Positions 38,241 to 45,820 of a stretch of 64,000 nucleotides of DNA are shown here, one piece after another (position 1 is the stretch's first letter; every line of letters starts with the position of its first letter). Under the pieces are notes generated by a model. That model worked only from the letters and a program-made list of their open reading frames with translations. It made no database searches and was not told where the DNA came from. The position numbers and the translations under genes are program-made. The stretch spans positions 1 to 64,000 of the forward strand of contig NZ_JAGINQ010000012.1 of the NCBI RefSeq assembly GCF_017876165.1, read 5' to 3'. The stretch comes from Azospirillum soli (GTDB lineage: Bacteria > Pseudomonadota > Alphaproteobacteria > Azospirillales > Azospirillaceae).

Positions 38241-39080
38241 TCACGCCTCCGGCACCAGCCAATCGACCTTCGTCCCGCCACCCGTGGAGGGCAGGGCGGC
38301 GTGCAGGGCGGGCAGCATCTCCCGCAGCGTTTCGTCCAGAGTCCAGGGCGGGTTGACGATCAGCAGGCCCGACCCGTTCAGCCGCAGATGCGTGTCCTCC
38401 GGGTGCCACGTCAGCTCGGCCATCAGGATTTTGCTGATGCCGGTGTTCTCCACCGCCTCCTGAAAGCGCCAGACCGCCGGCCGTTCCTTGATCGGGTACC
38501 ACAGCGCGTAAACGCCGGTCGGCCAACGCTTGTGTGCGGCTTTCAGCCCCTCGGCCATGCGCGCGAATTCGTCCGGCTGTTCGAAGGGCGGGTCGATCAG
38601 GACGAGACCGCGCTTTTCCTTCGGCGGCAGATTGGCTTTCAGCGCCTGATAGGCGTCGGTCCGTTGCACGGACACCCGGCGGTCGCCCGCGAACTCCTCC
38701 TTCAAGGTCTGCCAGTCGTCGGGATGCAGCTCGTTCAGCACCAGCCGGTCCTGCTCGCGCATCAGCGCCCGCGCCAGCCGGGGGGAGCCGGGGTACCAGC
38801 GCAACGCGCCGTCCGGGTTCAGTGCCGCGACCGCGTCCAGATAGGGCTGCAGGGCGGGATGGGGCAGGGGATTGCCGAACAGGCGGCCGATGCCGTCCTG
38901 ATATTCCAAGGTCTTGCGCGCCGGCTCGGACTTCAGGTCGTACCGCCCGATACCGGCGTGCGCGTCCAGCACGCAGAAGGGAGTGGGCTTGGCGCACAGA
39001 CGGTCGAGGATCAGCGCCAGGACCGCATGTTTCATCACGTCGGCCGGGTTGCCGGCGTGGAAGATGTGACGGTAGTTCAT
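38241..39080 (-). CDS. rlmJ: 23S rRNA (adenine-2030-N6)-methyltransferase RlmJ
   Basis: A 279-residue SAM-dependent methyltransferase that modifies A2030 of 23S rRNA. Typical start MNYRHIFHAGNPADVMKHAVL; SAM-binding FCVLDAHAGIGRYDL (about 34-48); a YPGSPRLAR segment; and the catalytic motif LIDPPFEQPDEF, the DPPF of N6-adenine methyltransferases. Full length for the family. It lies upstream of paralogue B on the same strand with 123 bases between, containing the CAACGG repeat. Confidence 0.93.
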   Translation of the reverse strand: MNYRHIFHAGNPADVMKHAVLALILDRLCAKPTPFCVLDAHAGIGRYDLKSEPARKTLEYQDGIGRLFGNPLPHPALQPYLDAVAALNPDGALRWYPGSPRLARALMREQDRLVLNELHPDDWQTLKEEFAGDRRVSVQRTDAYQALKANLPPKEKRGLVLIDPPFEQPDEFARMAEGLKAAHKRWPTGVYALWYPIKERPAVWRFQEAVENTGISKILMAELTWHPEDTHLRLNGSGLLIVNPPWTLDETLREMLPALHAALPSTGGGTKVDWLVPEA

Positions 39081-39136
39081 GGCCCAGGGATTTAGCCGAT
39101 CAGGCCCGCCCGCGCCATATCGGTGCGCTCAAATAA

Positions 39137-39796
39137 TCAGTTGATGGCCGCAACCTGCTGGGCGTTGCGGAAGGTGCGGCGGGTGCCCGGCGCGATGGTC
39201 GCCGGCTCGCCGTCGCCACAGCGCGGCGATTCGAGCAGCTTGGCGCTCTTGGCGTCCAGTTCGTTCAGATGCTGCCAGATTTTGCAAACGTAGGCCTGGG
39301 CGCGGCCGGACGAGCTGCCGTTGTAGCGCGCCACGGCGGTCTTCCAACTGCCGGCCTCCCCATGCAGATGGACCAGAAGGCGGGCGGCGTAGAGGACGTT
39401 CTCGCGGGGTTCGACGATGCTCTCGATCGGCTGGAACTGCCCTCGGTGCGAGGAGAGCGACAGCTGCATGCAGCCGACGTAGACGTTCTGTTTCAGCTGG
39501 CCCTTGCCGTCCTTCAGATAGCGGGCGGCTTCCTTGGCGTTGCGGGCGAAAATCGGGCGGCCCTGGACGCTCATGGCGAAGGGGCTGGGGGCGCCGTCCT
39601 GGCCGCTCTCGACCAGAGCGATGGCCACGAGCAGGCCGGGGGGAATGTTGAGCTTGCGTTCGGCCTCGACGGCGTGGGTCACACAGGATTCCTGCGCAAG
39701 AGCCGGCGTCGCGAAGAGCGGCGTGGTGCAGAGTCCGATAGCAAGAGCGATCCAGCCTCCTAGCGTGCCGCGCACGCGCTGTACTCGTTCCCGCAT
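39137..39796 (-). CDS. Lytic transglycosylase (SLT-domain) protein, periplasmic
   Basis: A 219-residue exported protein with a signal peptide (LGGWIALAIGLCTTPLFATPALA, cleavage near 34). The SLT-like fold follows: catalytic Glu in ALVESGQ, a central YVGCMQLSLSSHRG and VARYNGSSS. Such enzymes cleave peptidoglycan glycan strands and often serve secretion systems or flagella. The short size and a fragment of a type IV secretion region elsewhere in the window make a conjugation-type VirB1-like role possible, but nothing here links them. Preceded on the same strand by a doubtful small frame. Confidence 0.8.
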   Translation of the reverse strand: MRERVQRVRGTLGGWIALAIGLCTTPLFATPALAQESCVTHAVEAERKLNIPPGLLVAIALVESGQDGAPSPFAMSVQGRPIFARNAKEAARYLKDGKGQLKQNVYVGCMQLSLSSHRGQFQPIESIVEPRENVLYAARLLVHLHGEAGSWKTAVARYNGSSSGRAQAYVCKIWQHLNELDAKSAKLLESPRCGDGEPATIAPGTRRTFRNAQQVAAIN

Positions 39797-40038
39797 GTCC
39801 TTCTCCCTTCCTTTGCCCGGCCCTTCCGCCCGGCTTCTGTGACCCCCTGCGCGGGGCCGTTATCCCGGTCACCGAGTCGCTTACGGTGACCGCCTCCTAC
39901 CCGATAGATCAGCGCCTCCCGATTGGGCGCCGGCGAGACATTTTCAAAAATTTGATACAGCGTCAACTGGTTTGCGCCCTGGTAATACCACACCGAACCT
40001 TCGTTCAATGTCACAGAGTCGAACGGCAGGGGTGTCAT
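39760..40038 (-). CDS. Doubtful small protein
   Basis: A 92-residue frame from ATG 40038. Its first half (MTPLPFDSVTLNEGSVWYYQ, LTLYQIFENVSPAPNREALIYRVGG) looks protein-like; its second half is basic and low-complexity and overlaps the transglycosylase start. There is no good ribosome-binding site. It could be a decayed gene or not coding. Confidence 0.25.
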   Translation of the reverse strand: MTPLPFDSVTLNEGSVWYYQGANQLTLYQIFENVSPAPNREALIYRVGGGHRKRLGDRDNGPAQGVTEAGRKGRAKEGRRTCGNEYSACAAR

Positions 40039-40268
40039 AGGACAACCGGGCAGATCAATTAATCGGCTGATTTGAAACGATTTTTGAGAGAATGCAAAAA
40101 TGGGCGCACGCCCTTGGCGGCACCGTGCGCCGAAAGGGCTGCTGCGACGGTGTGTCGCCGGAATCACACGGATCCACGATTTTCCAAAGCCCCTTGCGCG
40201 GCGTGGTGTGATCGGGCAATAGAATGCGCCCCCTTTTGACCCAGAATCGACGTTAGGACTGCGTCAGA
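39797..40268. other. Intergenic region, relatively AT-rich
   Basis: About 470 bases between divergent genes. Apart from the doubtful small frame just described (39760-40038), I see no RNA gene or repeat. The stretch around 39930-40260 is AT-richer than its neighbours, consistent with promoters for the divergent transglycosylase and methyltransferase genes, but I cannot pin individual boxes. Confidence 0.4.
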
Positions 40269-41621
40269 GTGTCACTCGATCCGACGGCCTATGCCGACAA
40301 GGGGGGGATTCCCGCCCCGATTGCCCCCGGCGTCATTCCGGACACGCTGTTTCAGGCTGCTTACGATCACCTCTACGCCGGTGAGCCGGCGGCGGCCGTG
40401 CGTGCCTTCCACGCCGCCTGTGCGGCCGATCCCGCCTTGGCAGAGGCCTGGGCCGCGCTGGCCGATGGCGCGCGGGCGGCGGGTGACGCCCCGGCGGCGG
40501 TTCTGGCCTACGGCCGCGCGGTGAGCCTGGATTCCGGCGTGTGGTCCTGGCGCTTCGGTCTGGCGGAATCCCTGCGCGAGGCCGGCCGCTGCGCCGAAGC
40601 CGAGGCCGCTTATCAGGCATTGGCCGGGGAGCGGCCGGACTCCGCCGCCGTCCGTTTGGGACTGGCCCGTTCCCTGGTCGCCTGTGGCCGCACCGCCGAG
40701 GCGCTGGACGAGTACCGGGAGGCGGTGGCACTGCGCCCCGACAACCGCGACGCCGCGCTGGAGCTGTCCGGCCTGCTGGTCGAATCCGGCGACGCGCTCG
40801 CCGCCGTCGAACTGCTGCAACCGCTGTCCCGCCGCGATCCGGACGACGTCGCCCTTCATCATCATATAGGCCGCGCCTGGATCGCCCTGCGGGAGCCGGA
40901 TAAGGCGTTGATGGCGCTCCGCCGCGCCCGGGTTCTCGACCCCGACGACAGCCTCGGCAGCGGCCCATTGATCGCGGCGCTGGAGGCCGGAGATGGCGCC
41001 GACCTCTCTGCGGCCTACGTGCGTGCCCTGTTCGACCGCTACGCCGACCGATTCGATCGGGATCTCCTGGGCAAGCTGGGCTACGCCGCTCCCGATCTGC
41101 TGCGCGGCGCCGTGGACCGTCTGGGCGGCGGGCAGGGGTTGCGCATCCTCGATCTCGGCTGCGGCACCGGGCTGGCCGGCGTCACCTTCCGCCCGCTGGC
41201 GGGGCACCTAGCCGGGGTGGACCTGTCGCCGCGCATGGTGGACAAGGCCCGCGCCCGCGCGCTCTATGACGATCTCCAGGTCGGCGACGTGGTCGCGGCG
41301 ATGGAGGCGGCGCCGGCCTCTTGGGACCTTCTCGTCGCCGCCGATGTGCTCGTCTACATCGGCAACCTCGCACCGGTGTTCCGGGCGGCGTTCGACACAC
41401 TGGTCCCCGGCGGCCGCTTCGCCGCGACGGTCGAGCGTCTGGCCGGCGACGGTTTCGCCCTCGGCCCGTCCCGTCGATACGCCCACGCCGAATCCTACCT
41501 GCGCCAGATGGTGTCGGACGCCGGCCTGAACCTTCTCCTTCTGGAGCCCTGCGCCCCCCGCCGGGAGAAGGGCGTGGACGTGCCGGGCCTGCTGTTCGTG
41601 CTGGAGAAGCCGGCCACCTGA
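40269..41621 (+). CDS. TPR-repeat SAM-dependent methyltransferase
   Basis: A 450-residue cytosolic protein. About six tetratricopeptide-type helices (about 25-235; ADPALAEAWAALADGARAAGD, RPDSAAVRLGLARSLVACGR) precede a class I methyltransferase domain (about 250-445) with SAM loop ILDLGCGTGLAG (about 293-304) and GVDLSPRMVDKAR. The C terminus AGLNLLLLEPCAPRREKG is typical of such TPR-methyltransferases. The target is unknown; TPRs suggest a protein partner or substrate. The GTG at 40269 is used; no better start is near. It is convergent with the PhoD-like gene, 12 bases apart. Confidence 0.85.
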   Translation: MSLDPTAYADKGGIPAPIAPGVIPDTLFQAAYDHLYAGEPAAAVRAFHAACAADPALAEAWAALADGARAAGDAPAAVLAYGRAVSLDSGVWSWRFGLAESLREAGRCAEAEAAYQALAGERPDSAAVRLGLARSLVACGRTAEALDEYREAVALRPDNRDAALELSGLLVESGDALAAVELLQPLSRRDPDDVALHHHIGRAWIALREPDKALMALRRARVLDPDDSLGSGPLIAALEAGDGADLSAAYVRALFDRYADRFDRDLLGKLGYAAPDLLRGAVDRLGGGQGLRILDLGCGTGLAGVTFRPLAGHLAGVDLSPRMVDKARARALYDDLQVGDVVAAMEAAPASWDLLVAADVLVYIGNLAPVFRAAFDTLVPGGRFAATVERLAGDGFALGPSRRYAHAESYLRQMVSDAGLNLLLLEPCAPRREKGVDVPGLLFVLEKPAT

Positions 41622-41633
41622 ATCGCTTGTGAC

Positions 41634-43103
41634 CTAAATCGCCTGCGCGTATCGGTTCGGCTGCCCCTCCGCCGACCAGCGGGCGTGCAGCTGGCCCTTG
41701 CCGTCGAAGATCAGCGACAGCCAGTTGCGCTGGCGGATGATTCGCTTGCCCGACTCGGTGAAGGGCGGCATTTCGAAGCTGTATCCCTCGAAGGGCCGTT
41801 CCTTTCGCCGCGCCAGCCATTCCAGGGCGGCGGCGGTGACCGGGCTTGGCGGCGGGTGCACGATGCCGGATGCGATCAGCTGCCACATCTCCACGCCGCC
41901 GCCGCGCAGGACCCCGCGCCCGCCCGCGTGAATTTCCCCCGACACCGCCGTGACCCGGCAGCCGGTGCGGCGGGAGAAGCCGGCCAGCAACTCGACCAGC
42001 CGGCGCCATTCCTCCGCATGGGCGTGGCTGCGCCATTGGTCGCGCAGATCGTCCTCGATGCCGATGCGCCCGGGGATGCTCTGGACGACCCTCTCCACGC
42101 CCCCCGTGTCGGTGAAGAGCAGCGGCACGCTCGACATCACCAGCAGGTGCCGGCAGCCCTCGAACCGCTCCAGCCATTCCGGCAGCAGGGCCCAGCTGCG
42201 GTCGGACAGCACGCGCTTGGGCGTGCGTTCGCTGCGCAGATCGGGGGCGAAGATGCCGACCTCGCCCAGCCGGAAGCCCTGGGTGAAGGTCGCGCGTTGC
42301 GCCCCCCACACGCATTCCGGCAGGGACTCGACCACCGCGCCCAGCTGGAACAGGGCGAAGTGACGGCGGGCGGCCATATAGACGCCGCGCCAAATCTGCG
42401 ATTGCATCTCCTCCTCGGGGTGGGAGCCCCAGCCGTCGAAGATGTCGTGATCGTCCCACATCATCACCGACGGGATGCGCGCCAGCACCTCCGCCGTCTC
42501 CGGCTGGCCCCAGACCTTCAGATAAAGGTCAAAGTAAAAGGCCATCGCCTCCTCGGCCATCGCCGGGGTGAAGGTCTGGCCGAACCGCGCCTTGTCGGTC
42601 CGCTTTCTCCACTCCGACAGCAGCGGGACGTCGCGCCACACCGCGTCGGCGTAGAGCTGGTCTCCGCCCTGGAGCAGCAGGTGGAACCGCTCGATCTGAT
42701 GCCGGTTCAGCAGGTCCGCCCACAGCGCGTTGCGCGGGGCCGACAGCGCCTCCAGACGCGATTCGAACTCCACCCCGTTGCAGGACACATAGGCAAGCCG
42801 GGGGTGCGACAGGCGCCCCGGAACCGTCATGGTCCAGGTTGGGCCGTCCGGAAAGCCGTAGGCGACCTCCGTGTCCTTCACGCCGCGCGGCACGGCGAAG
42901 TCGAACCGCCAGACATGCCGGCGGCGCCACATCAGAAGATGACGCGGCGGGACGGGCAGGGTGACGCCGTCCACCCGCAGGTCGTCGGGCTCCACGTCCC
43001 CGTCCAGCACGAACAGGGCCGACAGCCACCAGCGGTCGCCCTGCTCGCCTCGGAAGTAGAGAATGGGCCCAAGAATGATGTTCGGTTCCGCCCTGCGCGC
43101 CAT
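41634..43103 (-). CDS. PhoD-like metallophosphatase (alkaline phosphatase D family)
   Basis: A 489-residue protein without a recognisable signal peptide. The N-terminal half is a beta-domain (about 1-125), then the metallophosphatase: VSCNG, LLQGGDQLYAD, MMWDDHDIFDGWGSH, FAPDLRSERTP, MSSVPLLF and AVSGEIHAGG. These contain the Asp/His/Asn metal ligands. Proteins of this cytoplasmic PhoD-like type hydrolyse phosphomonoesters or diesters; the substrate is unknown. It lies among phosphate-neutral neighbours, and no Pho box was recognised upstream. Confidence 0.85.
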   Translation of the reverse strand: MARRAEPNIILGPILYFRGEQGDRWWLSALFVLDGDVEPDDLRVDGVTLPVPPRHLLMWRRRHVWRFDFAVPRGVKDTEVAYGFPDGPTWTMTVPGRLSHPRLAYVSCNGVEFESRLEALSAPRNALWADLLNRHQIERFHLLLQGGDQLYADAVWRDVPLLSEWRKRTDKARFGQTFTPAMAEEAMAFYFDLYLKVWGQPETAEVLARIPSVMMWDDHDIFDGWGSHPEEEMQSQIWRGVYMAARRHFALFQLGAVVESLPECVWGAQRATFTQGFRLGEVGIFAPDLRSERTPKRVLSDRSWALLPEWLERFEGCRHLLVMSSVPLLFTDTGGVERVVQSIPGRIGIEDDLRDQWRSHAHAEEWRRLVELLAGFSRRTGCRVTAVSGEIHAGGRGVLRGGGVEMWQLIASGIVHPPPSPVTAAALEWLARRKERPFEGYSFEMPPFTESGKRIIRQRNWLSLIFDGKGQLHARWSAEGQPNRYAQAI

Positions 43104-43334
43104 GCTGTCCCGTCCAATTGCTCAGCTTATGTTTATGGGGAAATCGGCTGGCGGCTGAAAGGGGGGCAAAGGAAATCGCACTCGCGGGGCAGCCCTGCAC
43201 GGCCACGCCACGGGCGTCTTGGGCGTCTCCGTTCGACACCCATAAGTTGTTCGGCAACTTTTTTGGAGACACGACGGCGGCCGGCGGCAACACCGCGCTG
43301 GTGTCGCTGTCGGCGGAGGCGTGAACCGACATAC

Positions 43335-43368
43335 AAAAAAAAGGCGGCCGGCCGGCCCGGACGCCTTT
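43335..43368 (-). terminator. Rho-independent terminator of the anti-sigma-like gene
   Basis: Read on the minus strand: AAAGGCG, inner GGCC/GGCC pairs, CGCCTTT, then an 8-T run (plus-strand A8 at 43335-43342). It lies 35 bases beyond the stop of the small gene. Confidence 0.85.
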
Positions 43369-43402
43369 CCTGTGACGATGGAGACGCTGGCGAGGCTCGC
43401 CG

Positions 43403-43627
43403 CTAACTCTTGCGGCGTCGCAAGAGCTCAAGCATGCGTTCCGGCACCGGCTCCTCCAGCACGGGGTCGTACAGCCGATGCAGCTCATCCACATGGTTCT
43501 TGTGGAAGGACAGCATGGCCTTCGCCTCCGGATCGGCCTCGACGGAGTGCTCAAGCTCTTGGCGTTCCTTGTCGTCCAAGGCGCCCTCAAGGTATGCGTT
43601 GATATGGTTCATCGTCACACGCTTCAT
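43403..43627 (-). CDS. Small anti-sigma-factor-like protein
   Basis: A 74-residue protein (MKRVTMNHINAYLEGALDD...). The N terminus resembles the cytosolic sigma-binding domain of membrane anti-sigma factors. The end (LYDPVLEEPVPERMLELLRRR) has the EPVP element shared by these proteins and by NepR. There is no zinc motif or membrane segment, so it is a short cytosolic form. It is transcribed from an upstream GGAAC-N17-GTT match (43852-43876) through a ~220-base leader and has its own terminator. With an EcfG-type sigma gene 1.3 kb away, a role in general-stress control is plausible, but it is not a clear NepR (too long, different N terminus). Confidence 0.55.
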   Translation of the reverse strand: MKRVTMNHINAYLEGALDDKERQELEHSVEADPEAKAMLSFHKNHVDELHRLYDPVLEEPVPERMLELLRRRKS

Positions 43628-43851
43628 TTTTCTCGTCGTACCGGAACGACCGCCCGGCCCTCCCCAGGGCGGAGACGATCCGTGACTTGACATAAATATA
43701 GTACAGATCACGAGCCTTCGGGAGTGGTGCCCTACCTCTTCTTATGGGGAGCGCATCGGGGGCCGCCAACTGGCGAATAGGCCGATGCTGCTTTCCCGGT
43801 CCGAGCTTTGGCTTCTCCCTTGATGCCGCAATCTCCTCGCACGCCGGAAGT

Positions 43852-43876
43852 AACAGCGGCTCTTAGCGGTTGTTCC
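43852..43876 (-). promoter_or_regulatory. Candidate EcfG-type promoter, leftward
   Basis: Plus-strand AAC (43852-43854), 17 bases, GTTCC (43872-43876): GGAAC-N17-GTT on the minus strand. Points to the anti-sigma-like gene with a long leader. Confidence 0.55.
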
Positions 43877-43891
43877 AGCGACAAATTGTCT

Positions 43892-43916
43892 GGAACGTGG
43901 GGAATTTCCCGCTGTT
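43892..43916 (+). promoter_or_regulatory. Candidate EcfG-type promoter, rightward
   Basis: GGAAC (43892-43896), 17 bases, GTT (43914-43916). The start codon of the SDR gene is 48 bases further on, an ideal distance. It is back to back with the leftward match. Confidence 0.7.
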
Positions 43917-43964
43917 GTTCCGCCGCATCCCTAACGGAAGGACGTAACTCGGAGGGAGACAGCC

Positions 43965-44825
43965 ATGTCTCAGCAGGAGGGGCGCCAGCCCCCGCAGCAT
44001 CAGGACACCCGCCCCGGCCACCAGGGCGAGATGACACCCCAGCCGGCGACCGACAAGCCGGAGTATCGCGGCAGCGGCAAATTGCGCGACAAGGTTGCGA
44101 TCATCACCGGCGGCGACAGCGGCATCGGCCGCGCCACCGCGATCCTGTTCGCCCGCGAAGGCGCCAAGGTCGGCATCGTCTATCTGAACGAGGACGAGGA
44201 CGCGGAGGAGACCCGCCGGCTCGTCACCCAGGAGGGGCAGCCCTGCACCGTCCTGCGCGGCGACGTCGGCGACGAGGAGATGTGCCGCCGCGCCGTCGCC
44301 CGCATGATCGAAGAGCACGGCCGCCTCGACATCCTCGTCAACAACGCGGCTGAGCAGCACCCCCAGCAGACGATCGAGGACATTACGGCGGAGCAGCTGG
44401 AACAGACATTCCGCACCAACATCTTCGCCTATTTCTTCATGGCGAAGGCCGCCCTGCCGCACATGACGGAAGGCGGGGTGATCATCAACACCACCTCCGT
44501 CACCGCCTACAAGGGCAACCCGATGCTGCTGGACTATTCCTCCACCAAGGGCGCCATCGTGGCCTTCACGCGCTCGCTCGCGCTGTCGGTGGCGGACCGG
44601 GGCATCCGGGTCAACGGAGTGGCCCCCGGCCCGATCTGGACGCCGCTGATCCCCTCCACCTTCCCGGAGGAGAAGGTCGAGAAATTCGGCTCCGATGTGC
44701 CGATGAAGCGCGCCGGCCAGCCCGACGAGGTCGCCCCCTGCTACGTTTTCCTGGCGTCGAGCGATTCGTCCTACATGTCCGGGCAGGTGCTGCACCCGAA
44801 CGGCGGTTCGGTCGTGAACGGGTAA
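43965..44825 (+). CDS. SDR-family oxidoreductase (YghA-type general-stress protein)
   Basis: A 286-residue NAD(P)-dependent dehydrogenase with a 35-residue polar N-terminal extension typical of YghA/GsiB-like stress SDRs. Cofactor loop TGGDSGIG (48-55), NNAA (about 126-129), catalytic Ser178 and Tyr191-x3-Lys195, and the C-terminal GQVLHPNGGSVVNG. GGAGGGAG precedes the ATG. The promoter at 43892-43916 and the close sigma-factor gene fit induction by general stress. The natural substrate, probably an aldehyde or ketone, is unknown. Confidence 0.88.
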   Translation: MSQQEGRQPPQHQDTRPGHQGEMTPQPATDKPEYRGSGKLRDKVAIITGGDSGIGRATAILFAREGAKVGIVYLNEDEDAEETRRLVTQEGQPCTVLRGDVGDEEMCRRAVARMIEEHGRLDILVNNAAEQHPQQTIEDITAEQLEQTFRTNIFAYFFMAKAALPHMTEGGVIINTTSVTAYKGNPMLLDYSSTKGAIVAFTRSLALSVADRGIRVNGVAPGPIWTPLIPSTFPEEKVEKFGSDVPMKRAGQPDEVAPCYVFLASSDSSYMSGQVLHPNGGSVVNG

Positions 44826-44870
44826 TTTTTGGGGTGAGGGTTCTTGCAACGGGGGAGAGAGCATGAAAAG

Positions 44871-44898
44871 CCCTCCCCCGCCGGAAGGTGGGGGAGGG
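44871..44898. terminator. C/G-rich inverted repeat between convergent SDR and sigma genes
   Basis: CCCTCCCCC (44871-44879), a 10-base loop and GGGGGAGGG (44890-44898), located between two convergent genes as expected of a bidirectional terminator or an intergenic repeat. Similar elements occur near 33301 and 60103. Confidence 0.6.
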
Positions 44899-44924
44899 TT
44901 GGGTGGGGGCCCGCCGGCCGGCGC

Positions 44925-45398
44925 TTACGCAGCCATCAGCGTGTTCAGCCGTTCCCGCGCGCGGCACAGGCGGGAGCGGATTGTCCCGATGGACACGTTC
45001 AGCTTTTCGGCGGCTTCCTGGTAGGGGCGGCCCTCGATGGCCACCAGCTTCACGACCTTGCGCTGGCTGGGCGTCAGGGCGCCGAAGGCGCGGTCGACGT
45101 CACGGAAGACGAGGCGGGCGATCTGGGACGCCTCGACCGACATGGCGCCGTCCCACAGCTCCACCTTCGTCACGTGCTTTTCGCGTTGTAGATTGTTGAA
45201 GTGCAGGTTCTTCAGCATCGTCGTCAGCCACGCCTGCATGTTGGTGCCGGGTTCGAAACGGTGCTGGCGTGAAAGGGCGCGGGCGAGGCAATCCTGGGTG
45301 AGGTCTTCGGCGGCGCTGACGTCGCGGGTCAGCTTGCAGGCGTAACGCTGCAGGTTCGGCATGCAGCGGATCAGTTCGGATTCGAACGAGTACGCCAT
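44925..45398 (-). CDS. ECF RNA polymerase sigma factor (EcfG/RpoE-like)
   Basis: A 157-residue sigma-70 family protein with region 2 (about 10-75; RYACKLTRDVSAAEDLTQDCLARALSR, then AWLTTMLKNLHFNNLQR) and region 4 (about 95-150; ALTPSQRKVVKLVAIEGRPYQEAAEKLNVSIGTIRSRLCRARERL). The pattern is close to EcfG, the alphaproteobacterial general-stress sigma. GGAGGAAGAGACC precedes the ATG. A GGAAC-N17-GTT match about 300 bases upstream suggests autoregulation. No PhyR or clear NepR lies next to it, so it may be a secondary EcfG paralogue. Confidence 0.82.
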   Translation of the reverse strand: MAYSFESELIRCMPNLQRYACKLTRDVSAAEDLTQDCLARALSRQHRFEPGTNMQAWLTTMLKNLHFNNLQREKHVTKVELWDGAMSVEASQIARLVFRDVDRAFGALTPSQRKVVKLVAIEGRPYQEAAEKLNVSIGTIRSRLCRARERLNTLMAA

Positions 45399-45820
45399 GG
45401 TCTCTCTTCCTCCACGGTTCCTTGCTTGGCGAGGCGCTGCCGTCGCGGGCGCCTCGGGCGGAGACGACGAACCCCCTCCGGCGCGCAACGCAGGGTCGCG
45501 CCGGTTCTGTCGTGCTCTTGGCGGTATCGAGTCTCTGACCTTCGCGGTCTGGGAATGCCGCTTACCTGGCCCGTACGATTGGGCCGGCGATGCACGCGGA
45601 ATGGGCTGTCGTCATCAACGGTCTCCCGGTCTCCAACTGGGCAATCCGAAGGCGTTTCGACGCTTCCGGGTTGCTCCCGTTCGTGGTGACGTTGAGGACA
45701 TAACGCAGCGGAAAATGGGTTGTTCCCCGGTCGAATCCGCCGATTGCGTCTTCCGGAGAGGAAATCCGTGGATTTAGACTAAGACTTCATAGCTGTTGCG
45801 GTTGCAAGTACCTTTAACCC
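45399..45820. other. Upstream region of the sigma-factor gene
   Basis: 422 bases without a supported gene. A 28-codon and a 17-codon ATG frame on the minus strand inside it (starts near 45700 and 45612) show no family resemblance, and no NepR-like motif is found. It contains the EcfG-type promoter match at 45702-45726. Confidence 0.5.
45702..45726 (-). promoter_or_regulatory. Candidate EcfG-type promoter of the sigma-factor gene
   Basis: Plus-strand AAC (45702-45704), 17 bases, GTTCC (45722-45726): minus-strand GGAAC-N17-GTT with a C before GTT, the full consensus. It is about 300 bases from the sigma ATG, so the leader would be long. Confidence 0.55.

Noticed and set aside
43118-43324. A 68-codon plus-strand frame before the terminator of the anti-sigma-like gene
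   Set aside because: It begins only with TTG, lacks a ribosome-binding site and has no family resemblance.
45590-45705. Two short ATG frames (28 and 17 codons) upstream of the sigma gene, considered as nepR
   Set aside because: Neither carries the EPVP/DRFLxLL features of NepR and both are very short.
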